A DNA stretch of 64,000 nt from positions 806,001-870,000 of the forward strand of contig NZ_CP126889.1 in assembly GCF_030246845.1 (NCBI RefSeq), written 5' to 3'. The notes beneath the pieces were generated by a model. That model saw nothing but the letters and a program-made list of their open reading frames with translations. It did not search any database and was not told the DNA's origin. Of this stretch, positions 1 through 7,255 are shown in pieces (the stretch's first letter is position 1; every line of letters begins with the position of its first letter). Source of the stretch: Enhydrobacter sp. Lineage in GTDB: Bacteria > Pseudomonadota > Alphaproteobacteria > Reyranellales > Reyranellaceae. A program made the translations under genes and the position numbers.

Positions 1-106
1 GCCCGCTTCACGCCCCGGTGATGGGATGATCACGCCTTGTTTCCAAGCCTTGACTTCTCGTCCCGATCGGCAGGGAGCAAGATGGCGCCCCGCCGAGGAG
101 GTCGAC

Positions 107-355
107 ATGACCGACATGACCAAACGCCGTCTCGTCATCGCTTCCGCCGCCGCGCTGTTCGCGGCCGGCGCCCTGCCAACCGCAGCTTCGGCCGAAGACC
201 GTGTGAAGTGCGCCGGCGTCAATTCCTGCAAGGGCACGAGCGCCTGCAAGACCGCGTCCTCGTCCTGCAAAGGACAGAACTCGTGCAAGGGCTTGGGATG
301 GAGTGAGGTCGGCAGCGAAAGTGAATGCACTTCCAAGGGCGGCAAGGTGCTTTGA
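107..355 (+). CDS. Bufferin-type metallophore precursor (six-Cys, BufA2-like), copy 1
   Basis: An 82-aa exported peptide. Residues 1-29 form a Sec signal peptide (KRR, then an Ala-rich hydrophobic core ending TAASA). The mature part has six Cys at 35, 41, 47, 54, 60 and 74, most followed by Lys (CKG/CKT pattern). Family knowledge: such precursors, encoded beside DUF692/MNIO and DUF2063 genes, are bufferins. Their cysteines are modified by the MNIO enzyme, and the peptide is exported to the periplasm to sequester copper. The ATG at 107 has a GAGGAGG ribosome site at 96-102. A longer in-frame start at 26 would bury the signal peptide behind a charged extension, so I reject it. Cys spacing matches the next gene exactly, so the two are tandem paralogues. 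The BufA2 subfamily is inferred from the CKG motif; the metal is not shown by sequence. Confidence 0.8.
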   Translation: MTDMTKRRLVIASAAALFAAGALPTAASAEDRVKCAGVNSCKGTSACKTASSSCKGQNSCKGLGWSEVGSESECTSKGGKVL

Positions 356-557
356 CGTTCCAAAGGCGGCGGGAACTGCAGAACGAGCGAAAGGGATGCG
401 CAGATCAGTCATGTCAAGGTGTGGCATTTCGTCACTTACATGTGATGGTTCGTACAGCTCCGACACGCGCCTGTGATCGAAAGAGAGTTCGCGAGATCAA
501 TAGATTTCTCCCTCACGCCGCCGTTGGCGTCGCGTGTCACTTCCGAGGGAGCATCAG

Positions 558-794
558 ATGAAGAAATCGTTCGCCGTGGTGGCAGCATCGCTGTTTGCCG
601 CCGCTACAGTCACGACAGCCACCCATGCGCAGCAGACGAAGGCTTGCTCCGGCATCAACGCCTGCAAAGGTCAGAGCGCCTGCAAGAGCGCGAGGAACGA
701 CTGCAAGGGACAGAACTCCTGCAAAGGCAAGGGATGGGTCGACGCCAGCAGCGTTCTCGAGTGCATCGCGCAGGGCGGCACGCCGATGAACTAG
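558..794 (+). CDS. Bufferin-type metallophore precursor (six-Cys, BufA2-like), copy 2
   Basis: A 78-aa peptide with a signal sequence (MKKSFAVVAA core, cleavage after THA near residue 24) and six mature Cys at 30, 36, 42, 49, 55 and 69. The spacing 6-6-7-6-14 is identical to the upstream paralogue. The core carries the CSGINACKG, CKGQNSCKG motifs of bufferin precursors. A strong GAGGGAG site at 544-550 decides the ATG at 558. It lies 202 bp after copy 1, so it could have its own promoter, and 159 bp before the MNIO maturase gene. Likely role: substrate of the downstream DUF692 enzyme and a periplasmic copper-binding peptide after modification. The role comes from family knowledge; the cysteines and signal peptide are seen directly. 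Confidence 0.85.
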   Translation: MKKSFAVVAASLFAAATVTTATHAQQTKACSGINACKGQSACKSARNDCKGQNSCKGKGWVDASSVLECIAQGGTPMN

Positions 795-847
795 CCCGTC
801 CGACAGTTATACTTTCGGATCTGCCTCGTCCCGTCGCACTGGTTAAA

Positions 848-876
848 GGGCGCCACCTTATTGGCGGATGGCGCCC
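848..876 (+). terminator. Hairpin between bufferin precursor and maturase genes
   Basis: An 8-bp perfect inverted repeat, GGGCGCCA (848-855) and TGGCGCCC (869-876), with a 13-nt loop, followed by TGTTG, not a full U tract. It sits in the middle of the 159-bp gap between precursor copy 2 and bufB. It could be a partial terminator or a 3'-stabilising stem that keeps precursor mRNA more abundant than enzyme mRNA. The structure is seen; the function is inferred. Confidence 0.4.
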
Positions 877-953
877 TGTTGCAGAGGTTGTGCCGCAGCA
901 ACCGGCGATCGATCGCGAATGCCTGCCGCCCTTTCTGGGCTACAATTGACTGC

Positions 954-1802
954 ATGAGCGCCTCGCCCATCGATTTTGGCCTCGGGCTCCGTCCCGAGCA
1001 TTATGAGGAGATCGTGGCGAACCCGGGCCGGGTGAGCTGGTTCGAGGTGCTGTCCGAGAACTACATGGTCGCCGGAGGCCAGCCACTGCAATGGCTGGAC
1101 AGGCTCCGCGCCGACTACCCCATGGCGATGCACGGCGTGTCGCTGTCGATCGGCTCGATCGATCCGCTCGACCGGCGCTATCTCGACGACCTGAAAGCGC
1201 TGATGCACCGCATCGAGCCGATGTGGGTTTCCGATCATCTCTGCTTCACCGGCCTGCGTGGCATCAACATGCACGACCTGTTGCCGCTTCCTTATACCGA
1301 GGAGGCGCTGGACCATGTCGCCGAGCGCGTGAGGCGCGTGCAGGACCATCTCGGGCGGCGGCTCGTGCTCGAGAACGTTTCGAGCTACATCACCTATGCC
1401 GCGTCGGAGCTTACGGAGTGGGATTTCATCGCCGCTCTCGCCGAGCGGGCCGATTGCGAGATCCTGCTCGACGTCAACAACGTCTATGTCAGCGCCTTCA
1501 ACCACGAGTTCGACGCCTACGCTTTCCTGCGGGCAATGCCGGCCCGGCGGGTGCGCCAATTCCACCTCGCCGGCCATCTACACAAGGGCACGCACATCAT
1601 CGACACACACGACCATGCGATCATACCGGACGTCTGGGAGCTCTATGCCGAGGCAATTCGCTTGTTTCCCGGCGTGCCTACGATGATCGAGCGCGATGCC
1701 AACATTCCTCCCTACGTGGAGTTGCTTGGCGAGCTCGATGTCGCGCGGAAGATCGCCGCCCGCGTCGCGGGCGAGCGCACACCCCAGGCCGCCGCCGGAT
1801 GA
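954..1802 (+). CDS. bufB: DUF692 multinuclear iron (MNIO) peptide-modifying enzyme, BufB-like
   Basis: 282 aa, the usual length for DUF692. This TIM-barrel family binds two or three iron ions and oxidatively modifies cysteines of partner peptides (for bufferins, to thiooxazole-type heterocycles). Iron ligand regions are visible: MHGVSLS (His60), SDHLCF (Asp94/His95), LENVSSY (Glu140/Asn141), DVNNVYVSAFNH (Asp173, Asn176, His184) and HLAGH (His204/208). The ATG at 954 is preferred because conserved sequence (IDFGLGLRPEHY) begins straight after it; an upstream in-frame start at 861 adds unconserved sequence across the 848-876 hairpin. No strong Shine-Dalgarno sequence is visible. The stop overlaps the DUF2063 start by 4 nt (ATGA), so the two are translationally coupled. 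The two six-Cys precursors just upstream are its probable substrates. Confidence 0.9.
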   Translation: MSASPIDFGLGLRPEHYEEIVANPGRVSWFEVLSENYMVAGGQPLQWLDRLRADYPMAMHGVSLSIGSIDPLDRRYLDDLKALMHRIEPMWVSDHLCFTGLRGINMHDLLPLPYTEEALDHVAERVRRVQDHLGRRLVLENVSSYITYAASELTEWDFIAALAERADCEILLDVNNVYVSAFNHEFDAYAFLRAMPARRVRQFHLAGHLHKGTHIIDTHDHAIIPDVWELYAEAIRLFPGVPTMIERDANIPPYVELLGELDVARKIAARVAGERTPQAAAG

Positions 1803-2611
1803 GCGCGAGCGGTCCGGCGGTGGTCGGCGCGGGCTCCCTCGCTGACTTGCAGCGCGCCTTCCAGGACTACGTGCTATCGGGCAGCAGCCGCTTCATCCGG
1901 TCGGTGCACGATACGCGAAAGGCCGATCGGACCCTGTTGCTCGATGTCTACCGCGACGGCTATGCGCTGCGCCTGATCGAGGTGCTCGCGAACGACTATC
2001 CCGGCGTGATGGCGATGGCCGGACCGGCCGATTTCGACTACATGGCGCGCGCTTACATTGCCGCACATCCCTCCCATCATCCATCGGTTCGCTGGTTCGG
2101 CCGGGATCTAGCCGACTTCCTGGCCGGCCATCCGCCCTTCGACCGCTCCCCTGCCGTGGCGGAGATGGCGCGCTTCGAGTGGGCGCTGGGCGACGCTTTC
2201 GACTCGCCCGACGCAACGCCGATCGGCGCCGCGGCCCTGATGAGATTGCCGCCGGAAGCGTGGGAGACGCTTGCCTTCTCGACGCTGCCGTCGCTGCGCG
2301 TGCTCTCGTTCGCCTTCGACGTGCCCCAGGCCTGGCAGCGGCGCGAGGAGCAGGAATCCGGCCATTTGGAAGCTGTGCTCGCAGAGGCGCCGAGGTCGTG
2401 GGTGATCTGGCGGCCGCAGTTCATCTCGAATTTCCGCTCGCTCGAGCCGGACGAGGCGGCGATGCTTGCCGCCCTCGTGCAGGGACACCCGTTCCCCGGG
2501 CTGTGCGAGTCCCTTCTCCCCTTCGTCGGCGAGGAACAGGCGGCGGCCCGCGCTGCAGGCCTGCTGCGCGGATGGGTGGAAGAAGGGATGATCGGGTCGT
2601 TCCGCCACTAG
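1799..2611 (+). CDS. bufC: DUF2063 partner protein of the MNIO enzyme, BufC-like
   Basis: 270 aa with an N-terminal DUF2063 domain (about residues 10-100; LQRAFQDYVLSG, LLDVYRDGYALRLIEVLANDYP), labelled 'putative DNA-binding' in Pfam but acting in bufferin systems as the partner that presents the precursor to the DUF692 enzyme. The C-terminal half is a less conserved alpha/beta region. It starts within the bufB stop codon (ATGA overlap at 1799-1802), which fixes the start. The order precursor-precursor-DUF692-DUF2063 matches known bufferin operons. No DoxX-type BufD membrane gene follows; the next gene is a small unknown protein. The family assignment is firm; the partner role is family knowledge, not visible here. 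Confidence 0.87.
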   Translation: MSASGPAVVGAGSLADLQRAFQDYVLSGSSRFIRSVHDTRKADRTLLLDVYRDGYALRLIEVLANDYPGVMAMAGPADFDYMARAYIAAHPSHHPSVRWFGRDLADFLAGHPPFDRSPAVAEMARFEWALGDAFDSPDATPIGAAALMRLPPEAWETLAFSTLPSLRVLSFAFDVPQAWQRREEQESGHLEAVLAEAPRSWVIWRPQFISNFRSLEPDEAAMLAALVQGHPFPGLCESLLPFVGEEQAAARAAGLLRGWVEEGMIGSFRH

Positions 2612-2661
2612 CAACGCCCCGGTCGTCTCGTCCATCATATCGGCCCGTTGAGGAGCAAAGT

Positions 2662-3000
2662 GTGGAAGTAAGCGAGCTTGTCGCGGCGCTCGTCGATATC
2701 GAGCGCGCGGCTTACGAATTTGTCGAGATGCCCGACTCCGCCGAGGCCGACAAGCGGCTGCTGGAGACACTGCATCGCTGCCAAGCGCGACTGAACGAGC
2801 CCTACGGCTTCGATTCGGACACCGACGCCGTCCGCGGCCGCGTCTGGCGGGACTGTATGACCATCATGTCCAACCTCAGGCTCGCGCCCCAGCATGCGGC
2901 CGGCCAGCAGTCGGAGCTTGTGCGCACCCAGACCCAGAAACTCGCCAGCCTGACCAAGGGCCTGCTCGATCTCGTGCGGCATCGGATGGAAAGGCGCTGA
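2662..3000 (+). CDS. Small hypothetical protein
   Basis: A 112-aa soluble, probably all-helical protein with no signal peptide and no motif I recognise (VSELVAALVDIERAAYEFVE start, KLASLTKGLLDLVRHRMERR end). Start: GTG at 2662, chosen because AGGAGC lies at 2651-2656 with suitable spacing and the upstream frame has no good start; no ATG is available nearby. It lies 50 bp after bufC in the same direction and could be cotranscribed, yet nothing in its sequence ties it to metal handling. A longer antisense frame (2635-3153) lacks a ribosome site and conserved features. Function unknown. Confidence 0.55.
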   Translation: MEVSELVAALVDIERAAYEFVEMPDSAEADKRLLETLHRCQARLNEPYGFDSDTDAVRGRVWRDCMTIMSNLRLAPQHAAGQQSELVRTQTQKLASLTKGLLDLVRHRMERR

Positions 3001-3161
3001 TCTCGGTTGCGACGCGCCGCGTGCCCACGAGGAGCAGTTTATTTGGACTGCGCCGCCCTGACGCATTCGATAGAATTGCACGTGGGAACAGGGAGCTGGA
3101 TGGACAGGCGCAGCCGTCAAATGAGAACGCGCTGCAGCGCGAAGGAGAAACAAAGCGAAAC

Positions 3162-3458
3162 GCGGACGTGGCGAAATCGGTAGACGCAGCAGACTTCAAT
3201 TTGGAGTGCCCACAGGGAAACCCGTGGAGCAGAACCGCTCAAAGTCGGGGAAAGCTAAAGGCTTGGCCTAGGCCAATCCCGAGCCAAGCCCCTCCGGGGA
3301 AGGTGTAGAGACTAGACGGGCGGCGCCTACAGCGGAAAGGCTATGGCGAAGGGATAGTCCAGACCACGAACGTCGGTGAGGCGGCGGCGAAAGCCGAGGT
3401 GGTACGAAAATTTGCTTTCCGAAAGGGAATGCGGGTTCGAGTCCCGCCGTCCGCACCA
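3162..3458 (+). tRNA. tRNA-Leu(UAA) interrupted by a group I intron
   Basis: Exon 1 is 3162-3196 and exon 2 is 3407-3458. The acceptor stem GCGGACG pairs with CGTCCGC, followed by A and an encoded CCA. The D arm is GCG...CGC. The anticodon stem GCAGA pairs with TTTGC across the intron, and the joined loop reads CUUAAAA, so the anticodon is UAA. A long variable arm (TTTCC-GAAA-GGGAA) marks a type II leucine tRNA, and the T arm is GCGGG-TTCGAGT-CCCGC. The intron lies between U34 and A35, the same site as in cyanobacterial and plastid tRNA-Leu(UAA). The mature tRNA needs self-splicing to be functional. The gene ends 4 bp before the stop codon of the convergent amidohydrolase gene. Confidence 0.93.
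3197..3406 (+). ncRNA. Group I intron (IC3-like self-splicing ribozyme) in tRNA-Leu
   Basis: A 210-nt intron without an ORF. Exon 1 ends ACUU, which pairs with the internal guide GAGU (3203-3206) and gives the required U-G wobble at the 5' splice site. The last intron base is G (3406). The catalytic core is recognisable: R element around 3300-3319 (AAGGTGTAGAGACTAGACGG) and S element around 3349-3361 (AAGGGATAGTCCAG), nearly the same as in the Azoarcus tRNA-Ile intron. The P7 pairing GACUA/UAGUC is intact. Size and core match the small tRNA introns of subgroup IC3. With no homing endonuclease it is probably immobile now, or inherited with the tRNA. Confidence 0.92.
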
Positions 3459-3462
3459 TCTT

Positions 3463-4551
3463 TCAGGCTCCCGCGACGGAAAGATCGACCGACAATGCCT
3501 GGGGCAAGCCGTCCAGGCGGTAGATGCGCATGGCGGTGCCGCTGAACAGCGCGTTCTTCTCCCCGGCGCCTGCACCGGCGGCCAGACGCTTGAACGCATT
3601 CCACAGCACGGGGTAGCTGCACATGCCCTTGTCGACCGGGAAGTTGCTCTCGAACATGCAGCGGTTCGCGCCGAACGCCTCGATGCACGACTCGATATAG
3701 GGTTGCCACGTCTTCGCCAGCTCCTGCGACCCGGGCGGCTTCGGGCGGCGATGGAAGTCGAATCCGCTGACGTGCATCGTGAGCCCGCCCAGCTTCACCA
3801 CCACGTTGGGCAGCGCCGCCAGCTCGAGCATCCGGCTCTTCCACTCGGGAAAAACCTCGGCCTGCCGGCCGGCGAAGGGACCGATACCGAGCGGCCCGCC
3901 GACGTGGTCGACCACGATCGTGAGTTCGGGCGCCGCTCGAGCCAGCGCGATCACGTGCGCAAGCTGCGTATGGTAGCACCAGATATCCAGTGGCAGGCCG
4001 TGCCGCGCGAGACGGCGCGCGCCCTCGGGGAAGGCGGGATGTTCCAGCGGCCCGGGCGGCGGTGACACGAGATTGGAGGTCACCTCGGGCGAGGGATGCC
4101 ATGCGGTGCGATTGCGAATGCCGCAGAAGCGGGCGCCAGCGATGGCGCGATGCGCCTCGAGCAGGGCGTCGACCTTGTCGCCGAGTGTCAAGTCGACCAT
4201 GCCGATGATCCCGGCACAGGCGCGCGTCGCACCATGACGGCCGCTGGCGCTGACGGCGGCGATGCCGGTGACGAACTCCGTCTCGCCCAGCGGTTGCTCC
4301 TCCACGGGACCGCCGGCGCGATACATCTCTCCGCATTGCACGAAAACGGTAGCGCGGATGTCGTGGCCGCTGCCGGCATCCGCCAGCAGTTCCGGCAAAA
4401 GGTACGAGCCCTGCGCTCGCTGCCAGAGATGATGATGCGGATCGACGATCGGAAGGTTCGGCTCGAGGATCGGCTCCTCGGTGAGCTTCAACCACTCCTC
4501 GCGCACGATGATCTGGCGGCCTGGCCCCAGCAGCGGATCGACGTTCGTCAT
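3463..4551 (-). CDS. Amidohydrolase 2 family (TIM-barrel metal-dependent hydrolase)
   Basis: 362 aa of the amidohydrolase-2 group, which holds lactonases, decarboxylases such as ACMS decarboxylase, and related hydrolases. Visible motifs are the N-terminal metal pair VDPHHHLW (His39 and His41), a central WCYHTQ, VVDHVGG with the conserved His, and a C-terminal FESNFPVDKG carrying the last Asp ligand region. This pattern resembles the 2-pyrone-4,6-dicarboxylate/fuconolactone hydrolase branch, but the substrate cannot be told. Start: ATG at 4551, just ahead of conserved sequence; upstream codons in this frame run antisense to the GMC gene. It is divergent from the GMC oxidoreductase, with a 68-bp shared promoter region. 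Confidence 0.82.
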   Translation of the reverse strand: MTNVDPLLGPGRQIIVREEWLKLTEEPILEPNLPIVDPHHHLWQRAQGSYLLPELLADAGSGHDIRATVFVQCGEMYRAGGPVEEQPLGETEFVTGIAAVSASGRHGATRACAGIIGMVDLTLGDKVDALLEAHRAIAGARFCGIRNRTAWHPSPEVTSNLVSPPPGPLEHPAFPEGARRLARHGLPLDIWCYHTQLAHVIALARAAPELTIVVDHVGGPLGIGPFAGRQAEVFPEWKSRMLELAALPNVVVKLGGLTMHVSGFDFHRRPKPPGSQELAKTWQPYIESCIEAFGANRCMFESNFPVDKGMCSYPVLWNAFKRLAAGAGAGEKNALFSGTAMRIYRLDGLPQALSVDLSVAGA

Positions 4552-4619
4552 CGCGCATCCGTACTCGATAGAATTGTCACGATGCCTTCGAAATTGGCAT
4601 CGACCGGACGCTAGCATAC

Positions 4620-5171
4620 GTGCCAGGAATTGCGACCGTGAAGCCGTACCGTATCGACTCCGGGCTCCATCGACGCCAGGCCCTCGCCGCTGCCGTCGCC
4701 GGTGGATTGGCGCTGTCAGCCCTGCCGCAAACATCGAAAGCCGCGGCCGGCCTGCGCATCCTTGTCTCGCCGGAGCAGCTCCGGCCTGCACACGACTACG
4801 TCATCGTTGGCGCGGGCTCGGCTGGCTGTGTGCTGGCGCATCGACTTGGTGCAGCCCAGCGTCGGGTGCTTGTCATCGAGGCCGGTGGCCAAACGAAGCT
4901 GGCGGCCGTCGAGGATCCGCCGGAATGGCCGACGCTGCAGGGTAGCGAACTGGACTGGCGATACGTCACGACGCCCCAGCGGGGACTGGACGGCCGCGTC
5001 ATACCGTACCCCCGCGGAAAGGTCCTCGGAGGGTCGAGCACCATCAATGCCCTTGCCTATCAGCGAGGTCATCCGGCAGCCTACGATCGATGGCCGGAGG
5101 GATGGCGTCACGCCGACCTTTTGCCTAAGAGCCTATCCGGAAAGAACTTGAGTCGGAAGAATCTGTTGTGA
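4620..5171 (+). pseudogene. GMC oxidoreductase, 5' fragment cut by an insertion sequence
   Basis: N-terminal part of a flavin-dependent glucose-methanol-choline oxidoreductase. It begins with a possible Tat signal (HRRQALAAAVAGG, residues 18-30), then the FAD dinucleotide-binding motif YVIVGAGSAGCVLAHRL, the second FAD motif VLVIEAGG, and PRGKVLGGSSTINALAYQRG. At LLP (about 5124) the frame runs into the IS terminus and stops at 5171 with IS-encoded residues. The rest of the protein resumes at 6076. Removing the element with one 3-bp target copy restores LLP-Y-FKRAE in frame, so the gene was intact before insertion. Expected activity: oxidation of an alcohol or choline-like substrate, possibly periplasmic; now presumably lost. 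Confidence 0.85.
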
Positions 5172-6075
5172 TTCATTGTTCGGCACTCTGTGGTTTGAGA
5201 CAGGTGCCAGATGTGGACGACAGAGCATCGTCGGGCTCATGAGCGCAAGGCGCTGCGCTACCCCAGCGATTTGACGGATGCGGAATGGGCACTGGTGGCG
5301 CCGCTGATTCCCCCCGCCCGCCGTGGCGGGCGGCCGCGCGACGTCAATATGCGGGAAGTGCTGAACGCCGTGTTCTATCTGCTGTCGACCGGTTGCCAGT
5401 GGGACGCCTTGCCCAAAGACCTGCCGCCCAAGAGCACGGTGTACGACTATTTTGCGCTCTGGCGCTCGGATCGGACTCTGCTGCGCCTGCATCAGGCCCT
5501 GTATGTCCAGGTGCGCGAGGCGGCGGGACGCAAGCCCGAGCCGACAGTAGCAATCCTCGACAGTCAGAGCGCCAAAGCGGCGCAAAAAGGGGGGCCTCGA
5601 TCGATCCGCAAGGCTACGACGCGGGCAAGAAGGTGACCGGTCGCAAGCGACATATCGTCGTCGATACGCTCGGCCTGTTGCTGAACGTCGTCGTCCATCG
5701 CGCCAATGTGCAGGATCGCGACGGCGTCCGCCGGCTGCTGCGCAACGCAAGACGCCGCTTTCCCTCGATCCTCAAACTCTTCGCTGATGCCGGTTATCAA
5801 GGGCCACGCGTCGCCCAAGTCGTTGCCGATATCGGCTCCTGGCAGATCGAAATCGTCAAGCGCACCGAGGCGCACAACTTCAGCGTTCTGCCCAAGCGAT
5901 GGATCGTCGAGCGAACCTTCGCCTGGATCTCTCGCAACCGCAGGCTCGCTCGTGACTTCGAACGCTACGCCTGCACCGTCGTCGCCTTCATTCGCCTTGC
6001 CATGATCCGACTCATGCTCAGGCGCTTGACCAGGCCAATACATTGTTCCTGAATCACAACTTCTCGGATCGGCTC
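5129..6075 (+). mobile_element. IS5-family insertion sequence (IS427/IS1031-like), 947 bp
   Basis: Terminal inverted repeats GAGCCTATCCGG (left) and, read outward, GAGCCGATCCGA (right) bound a single transposase gene. Flanking trinucleotides are TAA (5126-5128) and TTA (6076-6078), both of the TNA type that some IS5 groups duplicate. They differ in the middle base, so one copy has changed or the target match was loose. Restoring the GMC reading frame requires a 3-bp rather than a 2-bp duplication, which supports these boundaries. It is inserted in the same orientation as the interrupted GMC gene. Confidence 0.85.
5211..6052 (+). CDS. IS5-family DDE transposase, two frames joined by -1 frameshift
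   Basis: Frame 1 (5211-5636) carries the N-terminal DUF4096-type domain (DLTDAEWALVAPLIP, GCQWDALPKDLPP) and the first catalytic Asp (AILDSQS). Frame 2 (from about 5590 to 6052) continues with GYDAGKKVTGRKRHI, the second Asp (LFADAGYQG) and the Glu region WIVERTFAWISRNRRL. The switch lies at A5G6 (5584-5594), a classic slippery run for -1 frameshifting in this group; the fused product would be about 280 aa. All three DDE residues are present, so the element may still be active. Confidence 0.85.
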
Positions 6076-6078
6076 TTA

Positions 6079-7216
6079 CTTCAAGCGCGCCGAGACCTTT
6101 TCGGGCGGTGCAAGTGCGTGGCGTGGCGGCAGCGGCCCCCTGCATGTCCTCTCGCTGGCGGATGTGGCCGATCGCACTCCGCTCGCCTCTGCCTTCATGG
6201 CGGCGTCGCAAGAACGCGGGTTCCCGATGACGGCCGATATCGGAGGGGAAGTCACGACGGGCGTCGGCTGGAACCAGCTCAGCATCAAGAAGCACACTCG
6301 GGACGATGCCGCGAGCGCCTATCTCGGGCGCCCGGACGGTGGACAGGTGGATGTGCTGCTCGGCGCCGAGGTCCATGGTCTCGCGATCGAGCGTGGACGG
6401 TGCCTGGGCGTGCGACTCTCAGGGCGTGTCGTGCGACCCGACATCGAAGTGCTGCTCTGTGCAGGCGCCATCGATTCGCCGCGGCTCCTCATGTTGTCGG
6501 GCGTAGGACCCGCCGATGATCTTCGATCCCGCGGCATTCCCGTGTTGGCCGAACTGCCCGACGTCGGCTGTCATCTCCAAGATCACCTGCTCCTGGCGGG
6601 CGCGGCCTACAAGGCCCGTCGCGAGGTGCCGCGCTCTCACTACAATCATGCCGACGCGCTCCTCTACGTGCCGCACAGCAATCCCGAGGCGAGCCCGGAC
6701 CACCTCGTCATGTGCCTGTCGCTGCCGTTCGTGCAGCCGACCGTCGGTCCGCTGGCGCCGCCGGCCTACGTGCTCGTTCCGTGCCTGATGCAGCCGCGCA
6801 GCCGGGGCAGCGTCAGGCTCGCCTCCAGCGACCCGCGCGCGCCTCCCCTCATCGATCCGAACTACCTGTCCGAACCTGCCGATCTCCGGATCCTTGTCGA
6901 AGGTATGACGCTCGCGCGCGATATCGGTGCCGCCACGGCTTTCGCCGAATGGCGCGCCAAGGAAGTTTATCCCGGGTCGGATTGGGCAAGCGCGAGCGGA
7001 CGGCACGGATTCATCCGTCGGGCAGCCAACTCCTTCCATCACCCCGTTGGCACCTGCCGTATCGGCGCCGTCGTCGATCAAACCCTGCGCGTCAGAGGCG
7101 TGGCGGGCCTGCGGATTGTGGATGCCTCGGTGCTGCCCGGCATTCCGGCTGCGATGACCAACGCCGCGGTGACCGCCGCCGCCGAAAAGGCAAGTGATCT
7201 CGTGCTTGCCAGATAG
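6079..7216 (+). pseudogene. GMC oxidoreductase, 3' fragment
   Basis: The remaining two thirds of the interrupted GMC oxidoreductase. It continues with FKRAE, GGASAWRGG and PLHV, then the substrate-binding region, GAIDSPRLLMLSGVG (GMC signature 2) and the C-terminal catalytic block SFHHPVGTCRIG with the active-site His pair, ending VDASVLPGIPAAMTNAAV. A GTG at 6164 could serve as an internal start, but the product would lack the FAD-binding N-terminus and could not be active. Coding quality is otherwise intact, which suggests a recent insertion. The gene ends 39 bp before the convergent LLM oxidoreductase. Confidence 0.85.
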
Positions 7217-7255
7217 AACCCAACGGTCTTGCGCTTCCCGACTGCGATCTTGCCG

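Noticed and set aside
8..466. A 152-aa frame on the minus strand over the first bufferin gene
   Set aside because: Covers a well-supported signal-peptide gene on the other strand and shows no features of its own.
2635..3153. A 172-aa minus-strand frame over the 112-aa hypothetical gene
   Set aside because: No ribosome site, no motif, and it runs into the tRNA upstream region; the plus-strand ORF has a good Shine-Dalgarno sequence.
3268..3599. Minus-strand frames over the tRNA and its intron
   Set aside because: The region is explained by the tRNA exons and ribozyme. The 'GGTRTRIPFRKA'-type peptide in such frames comes from reading the 3' half of a tRNA, a known artefact.
5126..6078. A 2-bp TA target duplication for the IS element
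   Set aside because: It would leave the GMC gene out of frame after excision; a 3-bp TNA duplication restores the conserved sequence.
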